Shown here one piece after another: positions 22,824-30,478 of a stretch of DNA of 64,000 nt (position 1 is its first letter; every line of letters starts with the position of its first letter). This DNA is from CAYWEM01 sp964457225 (GTDB lineage Bacteria > Acidobacteriota > Aminicenantia > UBA2199). The stretch covers positions 1 to 64,000 of the forward strand of contig CAYWEM010000013.1 in assembly GCA_964457225.1 (NCBI GenBank), given 5' to 3'. The notes beneath the pieces are model-generated. The model was not told the DNA's origin. It ran no database searches and saw only the letters and a list, made by a program, of their open reading frames with translations. The position numbers and the translations under genes are program-made.

Positions 22824-25157
22824 TCAGGAGGCCAGAGGTTTCTTCTGCTGCTGCCAGAGGATGATGCCGGCCGCCAGGTAGAAAACCGCGGCAAAGAGCA
22901 GTACCGAGGTAAAATCGAGATTGATGGCCATGATCACGGTCAGAACTGAACCCAGCACGGTGGCGAAGGAATTGGCGCCCCAGGCCCAGCCGATCAACCT
23001 GTCATCCAGTTCTCCCAGGAATTTGATGCCGATCGGGAAGAAAATGCCCATGATGTATCCGGCCAGGAATATGATCAGGAAAGTCAGCAGCAGGCGCAGG
23101 AAAAGGCTGAAATGGATCAGGCTCAGGATCGACTGGAAAAGGAAGAAGGCGAAGATGATCAGCAGGACGAACAGGAAAATCCCGGCGCCCAAAATGGTTT
23201 TCCGGCCGAAGCGATTCTGCAGTGCATTTGAAGACAGACTGCCCAGCCCGGAGGAAAGCAGCATGGAAAAGATGATGGCTGAAATGGAGTAGGCCGGACT
23301 GCCCAGGAAAAGCTGGAATATCTTGATGAGAATTATTTCAACCATGATGAAAGCCATGCCGATCAGGAAAAAATAACTTATCAGCAGTGGACGGCCTGTT
23401 TTCCCTGATCTTCTTTTCAGAGGCAGGTAAATCAGCACCAGGGAGAAGAAAACCGAAAGCCCCAGCACTGAAAGGTAGAATGAGTTGGAATGGATCAGGG
23501 CCCAGGGGACTATTTCATGGGCCATGCCGCCGACCAGGTTGTTCTTGAAGGACAGCTGGCCGATGTAATTCGGAGTATTGAAATAGGGGGAACGGTCGTA
23601 GGTCGGAGCGAGGTTGACCGAAGAATTCCTGATGGTGGCCGCGAAATCGCCGTAGACCAGGTCGTAGAAAATGTTGTCTTTCTTTTCGAAGGGCGAATAT
23701 ACGATTTCATGATCATCCGCGAATTCCTGGATGACTCTGAATTCCCTGGGCGTGATGGCCCCGTTTTTCAGGAAAAGATAGTTGAATCCGTATTCATCGG
23801 GATTGTTCGGGTTAACTTTCTGGATAACCGCCAGTTTTTCCTGGGGGTTTTCCACCCCCAGTTCTTTGAGGGCCTGCAATGCAGTGGTGAACATGCGTTC
23901 CCCGAACCAGTGCACGATGTAAACGTAGCCGTTGGGCTTGAGTCTTTGCCAATAGTCCTTGAAGGCCTCGACCGTGTAGATGTAGCTCTCGGAAATACTC
24001 AGGCCGCCGCTCAACAGGAAGTCGATACTGTGGGAATTGACCATCTGGATGACGTCGAATTTCTGGTTGAGACGCTTGATGACACTACGGCCTTCGTCGT
24101 TGATCAGGGTCACTTCGGGACGCTGGAATATGCCCCCGATGTAATCTTTATAGACGTTTTCCACCACGTTGCAGATTTCCGGTTCCATTTCGATGGCGAT
24201 GATGTTACGAAAACCGTGGGACAGGGCACAGAGGACTTCATAGCCCCCGGCCGAACCGATGACCAGGGCGGAGCCCGGCGCGGCCATCTGGTAGGGCAGG
24301 GCCTGGGGATTGAATTCCAGCTTTCCCAGGCTTTTCAGGTCACCGTCGAATTCGTTCAGCATGGTTTCCATGGTGCCGCCGTCTATGAAGAGAACTTTCT
24401 GCGGCCGCAGGACAAAAGGAGCCACGTCTATCTTGGACATCGGGCTCCATTTGCTGTATTCAATGGTGTTGTTGTAGTAATGGCCCATGTAAGCCCGCTT
24501 GATGGTTTTGGAAATGACCGGGAACCAGGCATTGCTGTTAACCAGCAGAATCACGAAGACAAGCATGCAGGCTGAAAATATACTGTATTTGACTTTCGGC
24601 CTGGCCGCGGACAGGAACAACCAGCCGCAGAGCAGCAGGATTGAGAGCAGGATCATGGTGCCGGCGGGTTCCACCTTGGTTATCAGGGGAATTACTGCCA
24701 GCGCGCCGAGGGCGGCCCCGACCAGGTCGATGAAGTAAAAACGGCCGATCTGGGCGGAAAACAGAGAAAAGACCAGAACCAGAGAAGTGCCGGCCAGGAA
24801 GAAATGAATCAGCAGCAGCATGAAATTCAGGCAGAGCAGCAGGAAATTGCTGGCCGGGTTGAAAAGCTTGTCCATGTCGTAAACGGCCAGCAGGGTCAGG
24901 CGGTAAATTACGGGGATGGTCACGGCGAAGAGAAACAGGTAGCGCTCAAGCCACAGCATGGCTTTGTCGCTTTTGGCGATGCGGCTGATCGCCAGGTAGA
25001 CACCGCTGAGACCGTAACCGAAGAGAGCGAGTGAAATCATCAGAAAAGCAAAGGAACCGCTGTATATGACCGAAAAAACCCTGGTGTAAAGTATTTCTAT
25101 GACGACCGTGGAAAAAGTGATTAGAAATACAGCTGCCGCAACCCGAAATTGTTTCAT
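22824..25157 (-). CDS. SpeE-like methyltransferase-fold protein fused to membrane domains
   Basis: A 777-residue protein. About seven transmembrane helices (residues 5-230) precede a spermidine-synthase-like Rossmann domain (about 255-475; VIGSAGGYEVLCAL, IIAIEMEPEICNVV), followed by six to seven further helices (about 550-770). In true spermidine synthases an Asp-containing loop follows strand 4; here the equivalent stretch is VIQMVNSHSIDFLLSGGLSI, with NSHS in place of the usual acidic motif, so polyamine synthesis is doubtful. This fused architecture is common in Acidobacteria and relatives and is often annotated as spermidine synthase; the real activity is unknown. CGGAGG precedes the ATG. 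Paralogue of the gene at 25618, which is divergent. Confidence 0.88.
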   Translation of the reverse strand: MKQFRVAAAVFLITFSTVVIEILYTRVFSVIYSGSFAFLMISLALFGYGLSGVYLAISRIAKSDKAMLWLERYLFLFAVTIPVIYRLTLLAVYDMDKLFNPASNFLLLCLNFMLLLIHFFLAGTSLVLVFSLFSAQIGRFYFIDLVGAALGALAVIPLITKVEPAGTMILLSILLLCGWLFLSAARPKVKYSIFSACMLVFVILLVNSNAWFPVISKTIKRAYMGHYYNNTIEYSKWSPMSKIDVAPFVLRPQKVLFIDGGTMETMLNEFDGDLKSLGKLEFNPQALPYQMAAPGSALVIGSAGGYEVLCALSHGFRNIIAIEMEPEICNVVENVYKDYIGGIFQRPEVTLINDEGRSVIKRLNQKFDVIQMVNSHSIDFLLSGGLSISESYIYTVEAFKDYWQRLKPNGYVYIVHWFGERMFTTALQALKELGVENPQEKLAVIQKVNPNNPDEYGFNYLFLKNGAITPREFRVIQEFADDHEIVYSPFEKKDNIFYDLVYGDFAATIRNSSVNLAPTYDRSPYFNTPNYIGQLSFKNNLVGGMAHEIVPWALIHSNSFYLSVLGLSVFFSLVLIYLPLKRRSGKTGRPLLISYFFLIGMAFIMVEIILIKIFQLFLGSPAYSISAIIFSMLLSSGLGSLSSNALQNRFGRKTILGAGIFLFVLLIIFAFFLFQSILSLIHFSLFLRLLLTFLIIFLAGYIMGIFFPIGIKFLGELDDRLIGWAWGANSFATVLGSVLTVIMAINLDFTSVLLFAAVFYLAAGIILWQQQKKPLAS

Positions 25158-25255
25158 TGTGCCTCCGGAATGAAATTATGAAAGATGATTATAAACGATT
25201 TGGCCGCTTCCTGGCAAGCAGGCGCCGGCGCTGGCGGGGAAAACGATCTTGTTTT

Positions 25256-25447
25256 TCAGTTGCCGCCGCGGCTGCGCCTGTTCCGCCAGGTTTTTTGCAG
25301 TTCAGGAATGTCTGCGCTCAGCATCTGCTCCAATCGCTCCGCCCCGAACACGGAGAGATGCGATATCCTTTCTCTGAAACGACCGTCAGTGAACAGAATG
25401 CGGCTGAACGGCAAAAGCAGCATGAAAGACGATGAAAAAAAGCTCAT
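25256..25447 (-). CDS. Possible small protein, first gene of the minus-strand SpeE-like unit
   Basis: A 63-residue open frame that would start at an ATG placed 7 nt after a perfect minus-strand TATAAT. No ribosome binding site is present, so it would be leaderless like other genes here. The product has a hydrophobic start (FMLLLPFSRILF) and a basic end (WRNRRSRGGN). It ends 98 nt before the SpeE-like gene. It could be a real small membrane or leader protein; or the promoter may simply serve the SpeE-like gene with a 290-nt leader. Not recognised as any known family. Confidence 0.35.
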   Translation of the reverse strand: MSFFSSSFMLLLPFSRILFTDGRFRERISHLSVFGAERLEQMLSADIPELQKTWRNRRSRGGN

Positions 25448-25454
25448 GGCCTTG

Positions 25455-25484
25455 ATTATATCTGCAACAAGAAGATTTATTCAA
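25455..25484 (-). promoter_or_regulatory. Probable promoter of the minus-strand SpeE-like unit
   Basis: Minus strand: -35 TTGAAT (4 of 6), 18-nt spacer, -10 TATAAT (6 of 6). It fires towards the 63-residue ORF, the SpeE-like, alaX and DUF2723 genes. Its -35 box is one base from the palindrome at 25486-25499. Confidence 0.55.
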
Positions 25485-25485
25485 C

Positions 25486-25499
25486 TACTGCCGGCAGTA
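25486..25499. promoter_or_regulatory. 14-bp perfect palindrome between divergent promoters
   Basis: TACTGCCGGCAGTA is a perfect palindrome. It lies 1 nt upstream of the minus-strand -35 box and 9 nt upstream of the plus-strand -35 box. This is a classic place for a dimeric regulator that controls two divergent units. Confidence 0.5.
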
Positions 25500-25508
25500 A
25501 CCACTCAA

Positions 25509-25537
25509 TTGACAATCTCGACTGCTTAATTTAAAAT
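25509..25537 (+). promoter_or_regulatory. Strong sigma70 promoter for the plus-strand SpeE-like gene
   Basis: -35 TTGACA (6 of 6), 17-nt spacer, -10 TAAAAT (5 of 6). It leaves an untranslated leader of about 75 nt before the start at 25618. The rest of the gap 25157-25618 holds the palindrome, the minus-strand promoter and the 63-residue ORF; I see no RNA gene. Confidence 0.7.
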
Positions 25538-25617
25538 AAAACCTTTCAAAAAAAGCCTCATTTCCGGATAGGACTGGCTGCCCATACCAGGAAATACCGC
25601 AAAAAGGAGCAATGCAA

Positions 25618-28020
25618 ATGAATAGAAAGGAAAAAATACTGATCAGTTTTCTTATTTTCTCCATCTCTTTCAGTGTCCTTTTGATTCAGATAATCTATTC
25701 CAAGATTTTTTCGGTTTTAACTTATTATCATTTTTCCTCCATGATCATAAGTATAGCCCTGCTCGGTTTCGGCGCCGCCGGCAGTTACATATCCCTCAAG
25801 TACGACCAGATAGAGCGGGTTGAAAAATTCATCGTCAACAACGGTCTCGGTTTCATCATCAGCAACGTCGTTTCTTTTTACCTGATCATCAAGCTGCAGT
25901 ATTACCCGATCACAATGTTCCACGACTGGACCAACCAGGTCGTGCTCCTTTTTTATTACGTCGCCCTGGCGCTGCCCTTCTTCTTCGCCGGCAAAATTCT
26001 CAGCGTCATTTTCACCAGGTACGCCGGAGATATCGGTTCACTTTACTTTTTTGACCTGATCGGCGGGGGAGTCGGAAGTTTTTCGGTTTTCCTTTTTCTC
26101 GAGTTCTCATCGGCGCCCGGCACCATTCACCTGGCCTCAATTATCCTGGCCCTGGCTTTCATGGTCTACGCCTTCTTCCACGACCGCAGGAAGGTATTAC
26201 TGCTGGCCGGCATCGCAGCCGTCCTGGCCTGGATGACCATAGACATCCATGTCACCAAGAAGATGCTGGTTTATCCACCGCCATCCAAGGACGGTTTCCA
26301 ATGGGCCATGCCCTGGAAAGGCAGTGAAGACATTGAATTTTCGCGCTGGAACGTGGTGGAAAGACTGGATATCACCAAGCCTTTCACCCGTCCCATCTGG
26401 GATTTCGGCGGCGACATCAGCCCTAAGTACCATGATCAGCGCATGGAACTGAGGTACATGTTCAAGGACGGGATTACCTCCACCGGAATTTTAAAAATAG
26501 ATAAGGATATAAGAAATTACGAATACCTCAACGGTTACCTGCAGGGTGCCCCCTATATCATGAACAGGTACCGGAACGCGGTGGCCATAGGTTTCGGGGG
26601 GGGGATCGACCTGCTGATCGCCCTCTATCACCGGGTGAGAATGGTGATCGGTGCGGAAATAAACCCGATGAAAGTTGCCGTTCTCAGAAACGAATATCGC
26701 GAGTATTCCGGTAACCTGGCCGACAAGGCGTTGCTGGTGCCCAAGGAGGGGCGTCATTATCTGTCCCAAATGGGTTTCAAGGTCGACGTGGTCCAGATGG
26801 GCGGCCTGGATGCCTCTTCCGCCCTGGCTTCAGGAGCCTTCGCCATGAGTGAAAATTACCTGTTGACCACTGAAGCCGTTGAATTGATGCTGGAATCACT
26901 GAATCCCGATGGAGTCATCTCCATCAACCGCATTCTGTTCGATCCGCCCCGGGAAACATTGAGAATGGTCACCACCATGATCGACGCCATGAATAAAAAG
27001 GGCCACGAAGATGTCGCCGGTTATTTTTACATATTGCGAGGCAACCGTTGGGCCAACGTTCTCCTCAAAGCCGAAAGGTTCAGGGAAGAGGAAGTTCGGA
27101 GGCTCAACAGCTGGGCTGAGGAAATGAGTTTCCAGGTGCTGTACGATCCCTTCGATCCCGGTCTGGACAATTACTTCGCCAAGGTCATCCGCATGAACAA
27201 CCGCGAGCGGAAAGCATTTTACCGCGAGTACCCTTACAAGATAGATCCGGCTACCGACAATTCACCCTTTTTCTTTCAGTATTACAAGTGGAAAAATCTT
27301 TTCAAGGAAAAAATCAGTTCCTGGGCTTATGCCTTTCACATGCCGGTCGGCCTGCAAACCATTGTATACAGTATAGTCCAGATAACCATCCTGGGACTGA
27401 TTTTCATCATTCTGCCCATGTCCCGGAAAAAAATCCCCTTCATCAAGGGTATTTCTCCCCATATCCTGATCTTTTTCGCCTCCATCGGCCTTGGATTTAT
27501 ACTGATTGAGATAATTCTGGTTCAGAAATTCATAATCTTCCTGGGCGGGCCCGTTTACGCTCTGTCGGTTGTACTGTTCTCTGTGCTTGTGTTTTCAGGG
27601 TTGGGCAGTTTTTTTTCCAGGAAGTTCATTTCCGGAAAAGAATCCGCGGTTGCCTTGATCTTCGGACTGATTATCGTTATCGGCATGCTCTACAACCTGA
27701 TTCTGCCGATTCTTTTTAAAAACCTGCTCCACCTCTCGACGGAAATGAGAATCGTGGCCAGTGTCCTGATACTGGCTCCGCTTAGCTTCCTGATGGGCAT
27801 GCCTTTCCCCACCGGAGTACGGGCTCTTTCGGAGAAGCACCAGCAGTTCATTCCATGGGCCTGGGCCGTAAATTCGATCTTCACCGTGTTCGGCTCGGTT
27901 TTCTGCGTATTTCTGAGCCTGTCCTTCGGTTTCAGTTTTTCCTGGTATCTGGCCCTGGTATGTTACCTGCTGGCCATGAACGCCATCATTCGTTTGCGGG
28001 TGAATACCAGAGTCGCCTGA
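25618..28020 (+). CDS. SpeE-like methyltransferase-fold protein fused to membrane domains (paralogue)
   Basis: An 800-residue paralogue of the divergent SpeE-like protein, with the same plan: about seven transmembrane helices (5-210), a soluble Rossmann-like domain (about 225-560; AIGFGGGIDLLIALYHRV, VIGAEINPMKVAVL) and another group of helices (about 580-795). The strand-4 loop is VDVVQMGGLDASSALASGAF, different both from spermidine synthases and from the paralogue. AAGGAG lies 8 nt before the ATG at 25618; an ATG 6 nt earlier is too close to that site. Substrate unknown. It heads a run of membrane glycosyltransferase-like genes, so a role in envelope glycan or lipid metabolism is possible. 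Confidence 0.88.
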   Translation: MNRKEKILISFLIFSISFSVLLIQIIYSKIFSVLTYYHFSSMIISIALLGFGAAGSYISLKYDQIERVEKFIVNNGLGFIISNVVSFYLIIKLQYYPITMFHDWTNQVVLLFYYVALALPFFFAGKILSVIFTRYAGDIGSLYFFDLIGGGVGSFSVFLFLEFSSAPGTIHLASIILALAFMVYAFFHDRRKVLLLAGIAAVLAWMTIDIHVTKKMLVYPPPSKDGFQWAMPWKGSEDIEFSRWNVVERLDITKPFTRPIWDFGGDISPKYHDQRMELRYMFKDGITSTGILKIDKDIRNYEYLNGYLQGAPYIMNRYRNAVAIGFGGGIDLLIALYHRVRMVIGAEINPMKVAVLRNEYREYSGNLADKALLVPKEGRHYLSQMGFKVDVVQMGGLDASSALASGAFAMSENYLLTTEAVELMLESLNPDGVISINRILFDPPRETLRMVTTMIDAMNKKGHEDVAGYFYILRGNRWANVLLKAERFREEEVRRLNSWAEEMSFQVLYDPFDPGLDNYFAKVIRMNNRERKAFYREYPYKIDPATDNSPFFFQYYKWKNLFKEKISSWAYAFHMPVGLQTIVYSIVQITILGLIFIILPMSRKKIPFIKGISPHILIFFASIGLGFILIEIILVQKFIIFLGGPVYALSVVLFSVLVFSGLGSFFSRKFISGKESAVALIFGLIIVIGMLYNLILPILFKNLLHLSTEMRIVASVLILAPLSFLMGMPFPTGVRALSEKHQQFIPWAWAVNSIFTVFGSVFCVFLSLSFGFSFSWYLALVCYLLAMNAIIRLRVNTRVA

Positions 28021-28109
28021 GATTTCATATGGAGTACGGTCGTAAATCGCGGGCCGGCATCAATCCCTTGTTGGCTACCATTCATCAGGTTTCTAAGCCG
28101 GTCAGCTGA

Positions 28110-30470
28110 ATGAAAACAGGCTTAGTCCCCTCGACCGCCAAGCTGAAGGTTTATCTGCTCTGCCTGCTGGCGGCCCTTTTGTACTTTACAGCCGCGGAAA
28201 TGATTCCCCAGGGACGGGAGTTCCACTATCGGCTGGACCCGGATGAACTTCAGTCCAAAGGGAATATCCCGTCGGACAACCTGCTATATTACGGCAACTA
28301 CATTCCGGCTGGCGGCGGACGTTATCGACTGGAACTGGATTTGGTAAACAGGGCCGATCAGACCGTAAATGTGCTGCTGGAAGTTGCGGCCAACCGGGGC
28401 ACCTTTCAGGTCGCGGCCGGCCGCTTTAAAATCGAAGCCGGACAGCGATCATCCCTCGGGCTTGATTTCCACCTGGATGAACGACTCGCCGTTGAACCAA
28501 GGCTCAGCATCGACCAGGAGCCAGGTTCCGTGCACATCGAATTACTTGGCCTGGAACTGGAGAAAACCGGGTTTTTCTTCCCCTGGTATTTTATCCTGCT
28601 GAAATCACTTTTCTTTTCCGGTCTGTTGTTCATCTTCCTGCTTTCCCTGCAAAGCGGTCACCTTGAAGATGACTGGTTTTTCCTGAAGCTGTTTTTATTA
28701 CTGCTGGGCATCTACATGTTCGCCCTGCGCAGTTGGGCCACCGAAGACGCCTATATCACCCTGCGCTACGTGGACAATTTCCTCAAGGGGCTGGGCCCGG
28801 TTTACAACGCCAATGAAAGAGTGGAAGGGTTTTCCCATCCTCTCTGGTTCGCGATACTGACCGTTTTCAAGTCCATGGGGCTGAACTCCCAGGCCAACCT
28901 GATTCTGCCTGGCTTGCTTTGCTCGGCTTTGTTTCTTTTCACGGTGCTCTTCAAAGCTACTGAAAAGAACGAAATAAACCTTCTTTTTCCTTTTTTCATG
29001 GCCACCAGCAGTGTCAGGGATTTTGCCACCAGCGGCCTGGAAACCTCTCTTACTTTCTTGTTGCTCAGCCTGCTTTTTTTCTATTTTGTCAAAGAGAAGA
29101 ATCCAGTCGCCGGCGGGGTGATTTCAGCCCTGCTCCTGTTGACCAGGATTGACCTGGCGGTCATGAGCGCGGGGATTTTTTTGTTTTACCTGTTTTCATT
29201 GCCGGGCCGCCGGAAATGGGATTACGGGAAAAAGTTCATTCTGCCTCATATCATAATCTACCTGCCTTACCTGGTTTTCAGGATGGGGTATTACGGTTTT
29301 CTGCTGCCGAACACCTTTTACACCAAGTCCGCGGGTGGTTCATATTATTCCCAGGGGCTATTTTACCTGTATGATTTCGTCCTGGGGACCCCCTTTACGG
29401 CCGTGGCGCTGATCGCACTTTTATTGTACATCCTGCGAAAAAAAGCTTCAGATCCCCCCTTCTCATTCAAGCTGAAAATCGGCGAAAGAAACCTGTTCTT
29501 AATGCTGGGTCTTTTACACGGTTTCATGGTAATCAGGGGCGGGGGGGACTTCATGCACGGCAGGTTCCTTTTGCCGGCCTACCTGGTGATCGTCCTGGCT
29601 GCCGGATCTTATAGAGCGAGCAGCCTGCGGGTTAAAAAGCTGATTCCAATTGTCACGGTTGTGTTCTTACTGGTCTCAAGCCTGATCGTTCCTGTTCAGC
29701 AGAGAAAAAAAACCAATTTCTTTCTCAACATCAACGATGAAAGACATTTTTATTACCGCAATCACGAGCTCAACTTCAAAAACTTCCTGAGAAAAGAACC
29801 AATTTTTATCTGGGAAAGCGAGGGCCTGGCCGCCCGGGAATTGCAGCGAAAACTGCAGCTGCCCCTGAAAATAGCTCATCTGCACATCGGTTTCATGGGC
29901 TACAATGCCGGGGAAAAAGTGAAGACACTGGATCTGCTTGGATTGACCGACGCAGTGGTTGCTCACAAGAAGATAAGCGAGCGACTGCGCCCGGGCCATG
30001 AGAAATTTCCGGATCTCGGTTATATATACCTGGAAAAACCTACTTTCTGGAACGGCGAGACTCCGTTTCCCTTCTACAACGAAATCGCTTTGATAAAACC
30101 ATACGGCGTTCTGTTGGATTTGTCGCCCCGTTTTTCCATGCGTTTTGCCAGGGAATTCGGCTACAATCCGAAAGGAGCCATTGATCAAGAAATAGAACAT
30201 TTCCTGGCATCAGAAAGCGCCCGGCTGGACCAGGAATTCCTCTTTTTCCTTAAACAGATGTGGTATCCGCATCTGGCCCCGGAGAAACAGGCTGATTTCG
30301 AATTACTGTACGCCCGGGAATACCGGGGATCAGACACCGAGCTCTGGCTGAAAAACAATCGCGCCGAAGTGTTCAGGCTTTTTTCCCATATCAGGAGTGA
30401 ATTGACTTTTTCTCAGTTTGTAAAAAACATCGTTTTTTCATTTGAATCGTCTTTTATAGCTTTTGATTAG
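28110..30470 (+). CDS. GT-C-like membrane glycosyltransferase (AftB/ZomB-like)
   Basis: A 786-residue protein with one early transmembrane helix (about 12-30), a small beta-rich extracytoplasmic domain (about 35-145), then some nine further helices and a C-terminal soluble domain (about 540-786). The segment ATEDAYITLRYVDNFL with VYNANERVEGFSHPLW (about 210-248) matches the first extracytoplasmic loop of arabinofuranosyltransferase-like GT-C proteins, where the acidic pair ED is the likely catalytic site. It probably transfers a sugar from a polyprenyl-phosphate donor outside the inner membrane. No clear ribosome binding site precedes the ATG. The N-terminal beta domain is an addition to the usual family plan. 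Confidence 0.85.
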   Translation: MKTGLVPSTAKLKVYLLCLLAALLYFTAAEMIPQGREFHYRLDPDELQSKGNIPSDNLLYYGNYIPAGGGRYRLELDLVNRADQTVNVLLEVAANRGTFQVAAGRFKIEAGQRSSLGLDFHLDERLAVEPRLSIDQEPGSVHIELLGLELEKTGFFFPWYFILLKSLFFSGLLFIFLLSLQSGHLEDDWFFLKLFLLLLGIYMFALRSWATEDAYITLRYVDNFLKGLGPVYNANERVEGFSHPLWFAILTVFKSMGLNSQANLILPGLLCSALFLFTVLFKATEKNEINLLFPFFMATSSVRDFATSGLETSLTFLLLSLLFFYFVKEKNPVAGGVISALLLLTRIDLAVMSAGIFLFYLFSLPGRRKWDYGKKFILPHIIIYLPYLVFRMGYYGFLLPNTFYTKSAGGSYYSQGLFYLYDFVLGTPFTAVALIALLLYILRKKASDPPFSFKLKIGERNLFLMLGLLHGFMVIRGGGDFMHGRFLLPAYLVIVLAAGSYRASSLRVKKLIPIVTVVFLLVSSLIVPVQQRKKTNFFLNINDERHFYYRNHELNFKNFLRKEPIFIWESEGLAARELQRKLQLPLKIAHLHIGFMGYNAGEKVKTLDLLGLTDAVVAHKKISERLRPGHEKFPDLGYIYLEKPTFWNGETPFPFYNEIALIKPYGVLLDLSPRFSMRFAREFGYNPKGAIDQEIEHFLASESARLDQEFLFFLKQMWYPHLAPEKQADFELLYAREYRGSDTELWLKNNRAEVFRLFSHIRSELTFSQFVKNIVFSFESSFIAFD

Positions 30471-30478
30471 CAACTGAA

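Noticed and set aside
22824..25157. Spermidine synthase assignment for the SpeE-like protein
   Set aside because: The fold motif is present but the acidic active-site loop is replaced by NSHS, so polyamine synthesis was not claimed.
28029..28109. 26-codon frame between the SpeE-like and GT-C genes, ending just before the ATG at 28110
   Set aside because: No ribosome binding site or promoter, composition is ordinary and the gap is short; no support beyond being open.
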